34,022 bases of DNA from Fusobacterium sp. (GCF_029258315.1 NZ_JARHZE010000036.1:1-34022); one strand, 5' to 3'; positions 1 to 8,163 are shown, counted from the first letter of the stretch. Made by a program: numbers and translations. The notes: generated by a model not told the origin, from the sequence alone.

Positions 1-102
1 CTATGAGGGTACACCTAGTAACATACCGAACCTAGAAGTTAAGCTCATAAACGCTGAAAGTACTTGGGGGGCAGCCCTCTGGGAGGATAGGAACTTGCCA
101 AC
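1..102 (+). rRNA. rrf: 5S ribosomal RNA, 3' part
   Basis: The first 102 bases read as the body and 3' end of a bacterial 5S rRNA. The block CCGAACCTAGAAGTTAAGCTC (about 27-47) is the conserved loop B/helix III region, and GGGAGGATAGGAAC (about 81-94) followed by TTGCCAAC is the usual 3' end. About 15 bases of the 5' end lie before the window. A U-rich stretch follows directly (TTTTTAATTTTTT). Its position at the edge implies that the rest of an rRNA operon lies to the left. Confidence 0.95.
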
Positions 103-817
103 TTTTTAATTTTTTGTAAAAAAGTTATGCGCAAAGAAAAAAGATTTAGAGTAAAAAATATATTATTAAAACATTTATTTTTAAAAGAAATCGAAAAATA
201 AAGATAAAATAAAAAAGTAGTAGAATATTGTAGAACAGTTTTATAAAATTTAATAAAATAATAGAAGGGGATTAAGAAGTAATTACTTATTAAAGTAGCG
301 ATTTTTATAATCTCTTTTTTATTACTAGAAATTATAATTTAACTTTTTATAAAAAATTAAAGATTTTATAAAATGAAAAAAATAGAGATATTATTAGTAT
401 AATAAGGATATTTTATATAGAGTCAGTATAAATACTAAAACATATTATTTTTTAATATTAAAGTTGAAATAATAAAAAGGTTTTATTTGAAAAGTAAAAA
501 AGTATTTAAAACCTTGACTTAATAAGATATACATTTTTTATAGTTTTTATAATAAATCTAATATTTTTATCTATATTTTTGAATAAATTTTAAAATATTA
601 CTTAGATTTTTCTATAAAGTAAAAAATAAAATTTTAAAAATATAAAAGGCTAATTAAAATTATAATTTGTCAAAATAAAAAAAACAAGAGATATTTAAAG
701 TATAAATAATAGAGTTATAGTAAAGATTTTTATAATTATTGAATAGTAATTTTTTTATTTTGATATATTTTTATGATATAATTTAGTGAAGAAAAATTTT
801 TGGAGTAGATAAAAGAT
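103..817. other. AT-rich intergenic region without genes
   Basis: About 715 bases between the 5S rRNA and tmcAL. I see no convincing reading frame with a ribosome binding site and no tRNA. It contains a 9-bp inverted repeat AAGGTTTTA / TAAAACCTT (477-485 and 507-515, 21-base loop) and, just after it, a consensus-like -35 box TTGACT (514-519) with a weak TATAGT 19 bases downstream. Another near-palindrome around 270-292 has AAGTAATTACTT at its centre. None of these can be given a function. Confidence 0.5.
777..805 (+). promoter_or_regulatory. Candidate -10 box and RBS of tmcAL
   Basis: A perfect TATAAT lies at 777-782, 36 bases before the tmcAL start. The best matching -35 (TTTATT, 754-759, 17-bp spacing) is weak. 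GGAG at 802-805 is the likely ribosome binding site, 12 bases from the ATG. In such AT-rich DNA a TATAAT alone is weak evidence. Confidence 0.4.
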
Positions 818-2011
818 ATGGAAAAAGAAATAAAAAAAAGTGTGGGAATTGTAGTAGAATATAATCCATTTCATAATGGGCATAGATATCATTTAAAAAA
901 AGCAAAAACTGTTGGAGATATAGTTATTGGAGTTATAAGTGGAGATTATGTTCAAAGAGGAGAGCCTAGTATAATAAATAGATGGAAAAGAGCAAGAATG
1001 GCTTTAAAAGAAGGGGTAGATATAGTGTGTGAATTACCTTGCTTTTATTCTTCTCAAAGTGCAGAACTATTTGCAAGAGGTTCTATTGGAATATTAAGTT
1101 TTTTAGGAGTGGAAAGTATTTTGTTTGGTTCAGAAAGTGATAGACTTGAAGAATTAAAAAAAATAGTGGATATGACTAAGGAAAAAAAATTTCAAGAAGA
1201 AATAAAAAAACAAATGGAAATGGGAGTTTCATATCCAAATGCTTTTAATAATACTTTAAAAGAATTTTTCGATGACTTAGAGATAAATTCAAATGATATT
1301 TTAGGGATAGAATATTTAAAGGCTATTGAATATTATGGAGATAATATTGAAGCCTTGACTCTTAAAAGAGAAGGGGGAGGATATTATTCAGAAATAGGAG
1401 AAGATAAAATAATAAGTGCTACTGGAATAAGAAAGGCTATCTTTAAAGGGGAAGAAGTAAAAGAATATATTCCAAAACTTTCTTATGAAATACTAAAGGA
1501 AGAGATAGAAAAAGATAAAATAACTAATATTTCAAAATTTTATCCTTTAATAAGATATGCTATATTAGAAAAGAAAGAAACTCTTATAAATATTCAAGAT
1601 GTAGAGACAGGATTTGAAAAAAGATTATATGAGATGGCAATGAAATATGATAATTATTCAGAATTTTTTACTAACCTTTTAACTAAGAGGTATACAATAG
1701 GTAGAACTCAAAGGATTTTAATTCATATTTTATTGAATATAACAAAAGAGGATACGAAATATCTGAAAGAAAATATTCCATATGTAAGAATAATGGGATT
1801 TTCTCAAAAGGGAAAAGAGTATTTAAAACAATATTTAAAAGAAAATAAAGAAAAATTAGGAGATATTGAAATTTTAACTTCTTTTAAAAATATTCAAAAA
1901 AAACTGAATGAAAAACAATTAAAATTTTTAGAATTAAATGAAAGAGCAAGTATAATTTATAAAATAATTAATAATTATGAAGAAAATAAAATTCCAATAA
2001 TAGTGGAATAA
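818..2011 (+). CDS. tmcAL: tRNA(Met) cytidine acetate ligase TmcAL
   Basis: 397 residues, the normal length for the HIGH-nucleotidyltransferase family formerly called DUF795. The N-terminus reads GIVVEYNPFHNGHRYHL, with the HNGH nucleotide-binding motif at residues 19-22, and SATGIRKAI around residue 200 is the second typical block. Family members ligate acetate to the wobble cytidine (C34) of elongator tRNA-Met in an ATP-dependent reaction, giving N4-acetylcytidine. It is a cytoplasmic enzyme. It is the first gene of a plus-strand run; the next gene starts 11 bases after the stop. Assignment is from the motif and length; the exact RNA product is inferred from the family. Confidence 0.9.
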   Translation: MEKEIKKSVGIVVEYNPFHNGHRYHLKKAKTVGDIVIGVISGDYVQRGEPSIINRWKRARMALKEGVDIVCELPCFYSSQSAELFARGSIGILSFLGVESILFGSESDRLEELKKIVDMTKEKKFQEEIKKQMEMGVSYPNAFNNTLKEFFDDLEINSNDILGIEYLKAIEYYGDNIEALTLKREGGGYYSEIGEDKIISATGIRKAIFKGEEVKEYIPKLSYEILKEEIEKDKITNISKFYPLIRYAILEKKETLINIQDVETGFEKRLYEMAMKYDNYSEFFTNLLTKRYTIGRTQRILIHILLNITKEDTKYLKENIPYVRIMGFSQKGKEYLKQYLKENKEKLGDIEILTSFKNIQKKLNEKQLKFLELNERASIIYKIINNYEENKIPIIVE

Positions 2012-2022
2012 AGGAAGGAAAA

Positions 2023-3315
2023 ATGAAACTAACAAAAAGTACACAGATTTTTTATGGGCTAGGGGTAAGTTATGCTATTGTAGATCAGATTTTTGCTCAA
2101 TGGATTTTATATTTTTATTTGCCACCAGAAAGTTCTGGACTAAAACCAATAATGGCTCCAGCTTTAATTTCAATAGCTCTAGCTATTTCAAGAATAGTGG
2201 ATATGATAACAGATCCAGCAATAGGTTATCTTTCGGATAAAGTAAATACTAGATGGGGAAGAAGAATACCTTTTATAGCTTTTGGAAGCATTCCATTGGC
2301 ACTAACAACCATAGCTTTTTTCTATCCCCCTACAAGTAATAATACTGTATCATTTATTTATTTGGCTATAATAGGTTCTTTATTTTTTACTTTTTATACA
2401 ATAGTAGGAGCACCATACAATGCTCTTATTCCAGAGATAGGAAAAAGTATGGAAGAAAGATTGGATCTATCAACTTGGCAGTCAGTTTTTAGATTACTTT
2501 ATACAGCTATTGCTATGATACTTCCGGGAAAATTAATAGAGGTACTGGGAAGAGGAGATTCAACTTTAGGAATAAGAAATATGGTAATAAGTTTGAGTAT
2601 ATTATCAGCTATTGGTGGATATATAACTGTTTTTGGAGTGAAAGAGGGGGATTATTCAAAAGGTGAAACTTCAAAAATAAGTTTTAAATAAAAGATAGAA
2701 ATAATTTTTAAATATAAAAATTTTATCTATTATCTATTTGGATTATTATTTTTCTTTGTTGGATTTAATACTTTAAGAGCATCAATGAATTATTATGTAG
2801 AAGATATTATGGGGTATGGAAAGGCTCAGATGACAATAGCAGCAGTTTATTTATTTGGGACTTCTGCAGTTTGTTTTTATCCTACTAATAAGATAGCTAA
2901 GAAAATTGGGTATAGAAAATTAATGTTGTGTTCTTTAATTTTATTAACAATATTTACAACAATGTTATTTTTACTAGGAAAAATAATTCCAATATCATTT
3001 GGATTTAAATTATTTGGTTTGATAGGAATCCCAGTATCAGGAGCAGCATTTATTTTACCTCCAGCAATGTTAAGTGAAATAAGTAATAAAATATGTGAAA
3101 ATACTGGAAATAAAATAGAGGGGATTTGTTTTGGAATACAGGGATTTTTCTTAAAATTAGCTTTTATGTTATCGATACTAGTTTTACCATTTATTTTAGT
3201 TTGGAATAATAATATCAGTAATTCTGTAACAAAAGATGGTATATATATGACTGCATTATTTGCAATAGGGGCATTTATTCTTTCTTTCTTTTTTTATTAT
3301 AAGTATCAAGAGTAG
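2023..3315 (+). pseudogene. MFS transporter (GPH-type sugar/cation symporter) with internal stop codon
   Basis: Two open stretches (2023-2691 and 2785-3315) lie in the same reading frame and are separated only by a TAA at 2689-2691. Translation through it continues as a membrane protein (FKYKNFIYYLFGLLFFF...) into the second part, giving about 430 residues in all, the usual size for the glycoside-pentoside-hexuronide:cation symporters. The first part carries the family loop DPAIGYLSDKVNTRWGRRIP around residues 64-83. The stop sits in the central cytoplasmic loop between the two six-helix halves and would arise from GAA by one base change. The second half has no good ribosome binding site before its first ATG. 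RBS GGAAGG precedes 2023. Most likely a recent nonsense mutation or a sequencing error; the substrate is unknown. Confidence 0.8.
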
Positions 3316-3326
3316 AGGAGAAAAAG

Positions 3327-4616
3327 ATGGAGAAAATTTATATAGTAGGATTTATTTTAGGAATTTTAGAATTAATTTTATATTTATTTTCTCCGGTTTT
3401 CTTTTTAATTTTTAGTATTTTTTTATTGCTATATTTATTTTATATTTTAAAATTAAAAAAATTTGAGATATATGTAGTATCTTTAATATTTATCTTTAGA
3501 GCTTTTATAGGGATAAATTTCTATGATTATAAAGCAGGAGATATAGTAAAAATAAAATCTGATTTTATAGAATGCAAGGGTAAAATTGAAAAGATAGACA
3601 ATAAAAAATTACTTTTTAATAAAAATATTTACTTAGAAAAAATACCAAATGGAAAATTTGAAATATTGGGCGAAATAAAAGAGATAAATAAAAGATACAT
3701 TGTTTTAAATGAAATTGAAAGAAAAGAAATTTCTCAAAATTTTTCTGAAATATTTTTTGAGAAAAGAATAAGAGTATTGAGAAAGTATCTTTCAAATGGT
3801 TGTGTTAATTTAATAGAAACTATGATTCTTGGAGAGAAAAGAGTATTGTACAAGGAGATACAAGAAAGTTTTATTAGGTGTGGGATAGCTCATCTTTTAG
3901 CGATATCGGGATTTCATATTGGGATTATATGTGGAATAATTTTATTTATTTTAGACAAGATTGGTTTAAGAAAAGAGATAAAGAATATAATGGGGATTTT
4001 AATTCTATCTTTGTATGTATATTCTATAAAGATAAGTCCCTCTGTGATACGTTCCTATATTATGATAGTTGTTTTTTTAATAGGAAATATAATATATGAA
4101 AAAAATGATATAAAAAAAGCTTTTATGGTAGCGTTTATCTTAAATCTATTAATATATCCTAACTCCTTAGGAAGTATATCTTTTATAATGTCTTATCTTT
4201 CGGTCTTTATAATTTTATGGATATATCCAAAATTAAAAATAGATAAAAAAATAAAAAATTCATCAACTTATAATTTTTTAATTTTTTTATTTATTATTCA
4301 GATAGGGCTAATGCCAATAACTCTTTATTTTTTTAAAACAATAAATATTTTATCCTTTTTTACCAATATAATTTTAATGCCATTTGGAAGTTTTTTCATT
4401 GTAATGGGATTTTTTTCTTTGTTATTGCCAGAATTTTTATTAAAACTATTTTCTTTTATCATTCAAGGGAGCTATGATATTTTTGAAATATTATTATTGA
4501 AATTTGAAAAGATACCATATTTAACAATAGAGATAAAAAGAGAAATAGATTTTAGTATAATAATTTTTATGATTATTATTGTTTTATTATTGTTATTTAA
4601 AAAGGAGAAAAATTGA
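3327..4616 (+). CDS. comEC: ComEC/Rec2-family DNA uptake channel, short form
   Basis: 429 residues, largely hydrophobic. After two or three N-terminal helices there is a soluble stretch (about 65-155, the DUF4131/OB-like region), then the competence-domain signature GIAHLLAISGFHIGII near residues 185-200, followed by many helices. Family members form the inner-membrane channel that takes single-stranded DNA into the cytosol. The usual C-terminal metallo-beta-lactamase-like domain of long ComEC proteins is absent: the protein ends in a hydrophobic helix plus a short basic tail. RBS GGAG at 3317-3320 fits the ATG. The stop overlaps the start of the next gene. The family is clear; a role in transformation is inference. 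Confidence 0.85.
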   Translation: MEKIYIVGFILGILELILYLFSPVFFLIFSIFLLLYLFYILKLKKFEIYVVSLIFIFRAFIGINFYDYKAGDIVKIKSDFIECKGKIEKIDNKKLLFNKNIYLEKIPNGKFEILGEIKEINKRYIVLNEIERKEISQNFSEIFFEKRIRVLRKYLSNGCVNLIETMILGEKRVLYKEIQESFIRCGIAHLLAISGFHIGIICGIILFILDKIGLRKEIKNIMGILILSLYVYSIKISPSVIRSYIMIVVFLIGNIIYEKNDIKKAFMVAFILNLLIYPNSLGSISFIMSYLSVFIILWIYPKLKIDKKIKNSSTYNFLIFLFIIQIGLMPITLYFFKTINILSFFTNIILMPFGSFFIVMGFFSLLLPEFLLKLFSFIIQGSYDIFEILLLKFEKIPYLTIEIKREIDFSIIIFMIIIVLLLLFKKEKN

Positions 4617-5359
4617 TTTCTGAAATAAAAAGATTTATAAATCAGATAAGGATTGAAAATGGAGGATTTCCAATAGGAGTAAAAATAGTTTTTGTAATTT
4701 TTATTTTAATGTTTATTAGAAAAATTATTTTTTTTAGAGGAGATTTATTTGAGATAATTATAAGTATAATTATTTTAGTTTTATCTTTACTTTTTCATGA
4801 GCTAGGACACGGGTATATGGCTAAATTATTAGGTGATAAGACAGCAGAGAGATATGGAAGATTGTCTTTAAATCCATTAAAACATTTAGATCCTTTAGGA
4901 ACAATACTTCCAATTATACTGATAATAATGGGAAGTCCTATGTTTATTGGTTGGGCAAAGCCTGTTCCTATAAATTATAGTAATTTGAAAAATGGAAGAA
5001 GAGGGGAGATATTGGTTGCTATTTCAGGAGTTTTTATAAACTTTATAATAGCTCTTATATCTACAATGTTTTTTTATTCACATATATCAGATGGATATTT
5101 TAAAGAAATTTTATTAAAAGTCATAATAATAAATTTAACCCTATGTGCTTTTAATCTGATACCAATACCGCCATTGGACGGATCAAGAATAATAGCTAGT
5201 TTTTTAGATAATTATCAAAAAAGACAGGTATTTTTATTTGATAGATATGGATTTTTATTAATTATGGCTCTTAGTTATTTGGGAGTTTTAGATAGAATTA
5301 TGAAAATTTTAATAGGGTGGGAGATTTTTTTAATAGAAAGTATAATTAGATTAATTTAA
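4613..5359 (+). CDS. Site-2-protease-like membrane metalloprotease (peptidase M50)
   Basis: 248 residues. HELGH at residues 62-66 inside a hydrophobic helix gives the zinc ligands and catalytic Glu63. NLIPIPPLDG (181-190) is the second conserved M50 motif, with Asp189 as the third zinc ligand. About five or six membrane segments and no PDZ domain, so it is the small YwhC/FrbF-like type and not RseP proper. The start is TTG at 4613, overlapping the comEC stop by four bases (TTGA), with AAAGGAG at 4601-4607 at ideal distance; this implies translational coupling with comEC. The substrate is unknown. Confidence 0.88.
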   Translation: MISEIKRFINQIRIENGGFPIGVKIVFVIFILMFIRKIIFFRGDLFEIIISIIILVLSLLFHELGHGYMAKLLGDKTAERYGRLSLNPLKHLDPLGTILPIILIIMGSPMFIGWAKPVPINYSNLKNGRRGEILVAISGVFINFIIALISTMFFYSHISDGYFKEILLKVIIINLTLCAFNLIPIPPLDGSRIIASFLDNYQKRQVFLFDRYGFLLIMALSYLGVLDRIMKILIGWEIFLIESIIRLI

Positions 5360-5376
5360 TAATGGAAAGGAAATTT

Positions 5377-5955
5377 ATGAAAACAATAGGAAGAGAGTGT
5401 ATAATAGAGTTTGAAGAAAAAAAATCTAAATTTATTGGTTATGCTAAACCAGTTGATTCAAAGATAGAGGCAGAAAAATTTATTCAAATGATAAAAGAAA
5501 AACATTATGATGCAACTCACAATTGTAGTGCATACAAACTTACTGAGAATGGGCAGGAGTATTTTAAAGTTGATGATAATGGGGAGCCAAAAGGAACAGC
5601 AGGAAAACCAATGGGTGATATTATAACTTATATGGAGGTTGAAAACCTTGTTGTTGTGGCTACAAGATATTTTGGTGGAATAAAACTGGGGGCAGGGGGA
5701 CTTGTAAGAGCCTATGCAAAAACTGCAAAACTTGCAATACAAGAAGCTGGAATAATAGATTATATTCCTAAAAAAGTTTATCTTTTGGAGTTTTCATATG
5801 AAAAAGTTTCTGAGGTTGAGCAGATAATATATAAAAATGGCGATGAGATTCAAGAAAAAGGTTATAATGATAGAGTTCTTTATAAGGTTACTTTATCAGA
5901 TAGTTCTTATAATGAATTAAAAGATAAAAAAGATATAATGATAGTTAATATATAA
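5377..5955 (+). CDS. yigZ: IMPACT/YigZ family protein
   Basis: 192 residues from the chosen start. The N-terminal half has the UPF0029/IMPACT core: KSKFIGYAKPV, then HYDATHNCSAY, DDNGEPKGTAGKPM and TRYFGGIKLGAGGLVRAY, all family hallmarks. A short C-terminal ferredoxin-like domain (DUF1949) follows. An upstream in-frame ATG at 5362 exists, but GAAAGGA (5365-5371) lies between it and the ATG at 5377 with correct spacing, so 5377 is preferred. Last gene of the tmcAL-comEC run. Related proteins act on ribosomes or translation control, but the bacterial role is not well defined. Confidence 0.88.
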   Translation: MKTIGRECIIEFEEKKSKFIGYAKPVDSKIEAEKFIQMIKEKHYDATHNCSAYKLTENGQEYFKVDDNGEPKGTAGKPMGDIITYMEVENLVVVATRYFGGIKLGAGGLVRAYAKTAKLAIQEAGIIDYIPKKVYLLEFSYEKVSEVEQIIYKNGDEIQEKGYNDRVLYKVTLSDSSYNELKDKKDIMIVNI

Positions 5956-6029
5956 AAAATATTTTATTAATTTATAATTTTTTTATTATGCTAAATAAAA
6001 AGAGAATATTTCGAATTAAAATTAATAAA

Positions 6030-6060
6030 GACTGAAAGAGATTTTAAATTTCTTTCAGTC
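6030..6060 (-). terminator. Hairpin, likely terminator of the porin gene
   Basis: GACTGAAAGA (6030-6039) pairs with TCTTTCAGTC (6051-6060): 10 perfect base pairs with an 11-base loop. On the minus strand it is followed by TTTATTAATTTTAATT, so it best serves the porin that ends at 6115. On the plus strand the following sequence (TGAAAATCAAAA) lacks a U-tract. Confidence 0.65.
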
Positions 6061-6114
6061 TGAAAATCAAAATAATTGGGAGTTAATTAATGTATAAAAT
6101 CACTTATATTTTAA

Positions 6115-7035
6115 CTAAAATTTATAATTCCATCCAATAAAGAATTCTCCATAATAATCATCATTATGGGCAGGATTATTATCTCCTTTTCTATCATAAT
6201 CTCTTATTTCATATTGATAGTAACCATTTATATTTAAATTTTCAGTGATATCATATCCTGCTGACAAGATAAAAATATGATTATTTTTAATTTCATCATA
6301 TCCTTCTGTTCTGTATTTCATATCATACTCTGTATCTGTGTCAAATTGCCATCTATATTCAAAACCAATATTTAATTTATCTCCTTTATAAATTGGTGAT
6401 GAAAGTCTTAATTGTTGTCTATAATCATGTTTAAAACCTGCTTTATCTATAGATGTTTTATCGTCTATGGTATTAACTGACCAAGTGTCTGCTTCAAAAT
6501 AATATCCTAAAGTAACTGGTCCAATTGTTAGCGTAACTGGCATTGTTTCAAGATAATAAGCATCTTCAGAGTCAATTGCTCCATTGTTTGATTGATAAGC
6601 GCCATCAATCCAACCAGAGAATAGACCATATTGATATTTAGTTCTTAAATAATATCTGTCAAAATCTTCTTCATTTCTAAATCTAAAACCTAAGGAGAAG
6701 TTTTCAAAATTTCTCCAAGCATCTAAATCAATTCTATGATTTTTACTATGAACTCCATCATCTGTATCCATTGACCAAGTTTTTCTAGCCATAAAATCAA
6801 ATGTCCAGTTATCGCCATAAGCTAAACCAACATAGTTTGCAAAATGGACATTTTCTCCAATATCTTCAGCACCAGAAGTATTATCTATTTCTAAATATTG
6901 ACCTATATTTGTAACTTTTAATATAGGATTTTTTTCAAAAATTTTACTTTCTTCTACAGTAGGAATATTTTCTTTTGCAAGAGAAATTGAAGATGCTAAT
7001 GATAATGTACTTAATAAAAATATTATTTTTTTCAT
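6115..7035 (-). CDS. Outer-membrane beta-barrel porin
   Basis: 306 residues. A signal peptide is clear (MKKIIFLLSTLSLASSISLA, then KENIPT). The rest alternates hydrophobic and polar residues, is rich in aromatic residues and Asp, and ends in WNYKF with a C-terminal Phe, the usual beta-barrel assembly signal. Repeated strand pairs such as NFSLGFRFRNEEDFDRYYLRT are visible. It resembles small single-chain porins (KdgM/FomA-like) but I cannot name the substrate. The open frame extends six codons upstream to a TTG, but GGGAGGA (7043-7049, complement) sits at the right distance from the ATG at 7033-7035. It lies 70 bases downstream of the MerR-type gene and has its own promoter with a 19-bp spacer. 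Confidence 0.85.
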   Translation of the reverse strand: MKKIIFLLSTLSLASSISLAKENIPTVEESKIFEKNPILKVTNIGQYLEIDNTSGAEDIGENVHFANYVGLAYGDNWTFDFMARKTWSMDTDDGVHSKNHRIDLDAWRNFENFSLGFRFRNEEDFDRYYLRTKYQYGLFSGWIDGAYQSNNGAIDSEDAYYLETMPVTLTIGPVTLGYYFEADTWSVNTIDDKTSIDKAGFKHDYRQQLRLSSPIYKGDKLNIGFEYRWQFDTDTEYDMKYRTEGYDEIKNNHIFILSAGYDITENLNINGYYQYEIRDYDRKGDNNPAHNDDYYGEFFIGWNYKF

Positions 7036-7060
7036 AATAAAATCCTCCCTCAAAATATTT

Positions 7061-7081
7061 AAATAAAAATCATTTTTATTT
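7061..7081 (-). promoter_or_regulatory. Perfect palindrome in the 5' leader of the porin mRNA
   Basis: AAATAAAAAT (7061-7070) and ATTTTTATTT (7072-7081) form a perfect 10-bp inverted repeat around one central base. It starts within about 10 bases of the predicted porin -10 box, so it would form a stem-loop at the very 5' end of the porin mRNA. It could be an mRNA stabiliser or a second operator. The AT-only composition limits confidence. Confidence 0.45.
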
Positions 7082-7089
7082 ATAGTAAG

Positions 7090-7120
7090 ATTTTAAACTA
7101 TTGACTTACTCAGAGGTCAA
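7090..7120 (-). promoter_or_regulatory. Porin promoter with 19-bp spacer and MerR-type operator
   Basis: Read on the minus strand: -35 TTGACC (7115-7120), a 19-base spacer, and -10 TAAAAT (7090-7095). The long spacer is a hallmark of promoters activated by MerR-family proteins. The start of the site, TTGACCTCTGAGTAAGTCA, carries the outer inverted repeat TGAC...GTCA and nearly matches the merR promoter at 8117-8147. The -35 box overlaps the last codons of the merR gene. Confidence 0.75.
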
Positions 7121-7975
7121 GTGTTTTATGGGAAATTTTAAAATTTTAACTACAGATTCATTTTTATCTTCTGCAAAAAGTGAAACATCTTCTATAAAAA
7201 GATCTCCTGCGATTTCATAGTTTTTTATTTTTATTTTTTTTAAAAAATCATTTATAATTAAATTTTTAGGATAATCTTTTTTTAAATATAAAAAAGCATA
7301 CTCTCCCTCTGGAAAGAAATATTTATTTGGATAATTTTCAATATCAGCTTTTATGATAAATATATCACATTGATAGTTTTTTATTAAAATATTTTTTTTA
7401 GATATTCCTTTTCCAAAAAATTGCTTTTTTAACCAATTAAAATCTTTTTTATATCTTTTTAATTCTTTTTCTACAAATCTTTTTTGAGTTTCAAAATTTT
7501 TCTCCACATCTTCAACATCTATAAAGATTCCCCTTTCTTCTTTGCAAGTTTTTATACAAAAAAAATTTTCAGGCTCTTTTTCCAGATGAATATCTTCATT
7601 TTTAAATAAATCATTAAGATATTCTAAATATTTTTTATTACTTTCAAGAACTTTCATATCTTTTTCTATTTCTTCCATCTTATTTTTATTTTCGTTTATC
7701 TTATTTTTCATTATTTCAAGAATTGCAACATAATTTTTTTCACTTATATATTTCTCTATAATTTTTATTGTTTTAAGAGAAAAACCTAGTTTTCTTAATT
7801 TTAATATAAATTTAAAATTTTTTATTTTCTCTTCATTATAAAATCTATAGTTATTTTCATTTCTAATAGCTTTTATAACACCTTCTCTATCATAATGAAG
7901 AATAGTATTTTTATTTATACCCAATACTTCAGCCACTTCACTAACCGTTAGCAAATTTTCATTTTTTTTATTCAT
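7106..7975 (-). CDS. MerR-family transcription regulator with effector-binding domain
   Basis: 289 residues. Residues about 9-75 are the MerR winged helix: LTVSEVAEVLGINKNTILHY, then the wing with NNYRFYNEEKI, and LRKLGFSLKTIKII. Residues about 78-135 are a charged coiled coil (dimer helix). The C-terminal 150 residues look like a divergent GyrI/BmrR-type small-molecule-binding domain (for example FFPEGEYAFLYLKKDYP). Such proteins twist promoters with 19-20 bp spacers, and both its own promoter and that of the downstream porin have 19-bp spacers and a shared sequence. RBS AAGGGAG lies about 15 bases from the ATG. The effector is unknown; regulation of the porin is inferred from the shared operator. 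Confidence 0.88.
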   Translation of the reverse strand: MNKKNENLLTVSEVAEVLGINKNTILHYDREGVIKAIRNENNYRFYNEEKIKNFKFILKLRKLGFSLKTIKIIEKYISEKNYVAILEIMKNKINENKNKMEEIEKDMKVLESNKKYLEYLNDLFKNEDIHLEKEPENFFCIKTCKEERGIFIDVEDVEKNFETQKRFVEKELKRYKKDFNWLKKQFFGKGISKKNILIKNYQCDIFIIKADIENYPNKYFFPEGEYAFLYLKKDYPKNLIINDFLKKIKIKNYEIAGDLFIEDVSLFAEDKNESVVKILKFPIKHLTSE

Positions 7976-8036
7976 TTTAAAAATTAGTTCTCCCTTCTAT
8001 TTTAATTAGAAAATCTCTATTTTTTATAAATATAAA

Positions 8037-8071
8037 GGACTCTTAGACAGGTGGATGGCTGTTAAGAGTCC
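8037..8071 (-). promoter_or_regulatory. Stable stem-loop in the 5' leader of merR
   Basis: GGACTCTTA (8037-8045) pairs with TAAGAGTCC (8063-8071); inside, ACAG (8047-8050) pairs with CTGT (8059-8062) after a one-base bulge, with a GTGGATGG-type loop. It is far richer in G+C than its surroundings. If the merR promoter at 8117-8147 is right, the element lies about 40 bases into the merR mRNA and 60 bases before the start codon. The following minus-strand sequence TTTATATTTATAAAAAAT is a poor U-tract, so a simple terminator, an attenuator or another leader element are all possible. Confidence 0.6.
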
Positions 8072-8085
8072 CTTAAAAAATTACT

Positions 8086-8110
8086 ATATTAAAATTAGCA
8101 CTTTTAATAT
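8086..8110 (-). promoter_or_regulatory. Stem-loop at the start of the merR transcript
   Basis: ATATTAAAA (8086-8094) and TTTTAATAT (8102-8110) form a perfect 9-bp stem with a 7-base loop. It begins about 7 bases after the -10 box of the merR promoter, the same relative position as the palindrome in the porin leader. It may also help end transcription from the upstream gene (minus-strand TTTTTT follows at 8074-8079), but an A/T-only stem is weak. Confidence 0.4.
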
Positions 8111-8116
8111 AATAAG

Positions 8117-8147
8117 ATTATAAGGGTGTGAGTAACTCAGAAGTCAA
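8117..8147 (-). promoter_or_regulatory. merR promoter with 19-bp spacer and operator
   Basis: Minus strand: -35 TTGACT (8142-8147), 19-base spacer (8123-8141), -10 TATAAT (8117-8122). The spacer holds the perfect inverted repeat TGAGTTACTCA. The block TTGACTTCTGAGTTACTCA differs from the porin promoter block at only three of 19 positions. This points to autoregulation by the MerR protein. Confidence 0.75.
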
Positions 8148-8163
8148 CATATTTTTATAAATT

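Noticed and set aside
103-817. Possible tRNA genes after the 5S rRNA
   Set aside because: No cloverleaf-like GGTTCGAATCC-type T-arm or matching acceptor stems found.
3878-4099. Plus-strand open frame of 73 codons in another frame
   Set aside because: Inside comEC; no ribosome binding site; comEC motif covers the same bases.
5458-5742. Minus-strand open frame of 94 codons
   Set aside because: Lies wholly inside the conserved yigZ gene on the other strand; no ribosome binding site and Cys/Phe/Ser-rich content typical of an antisense shadow.
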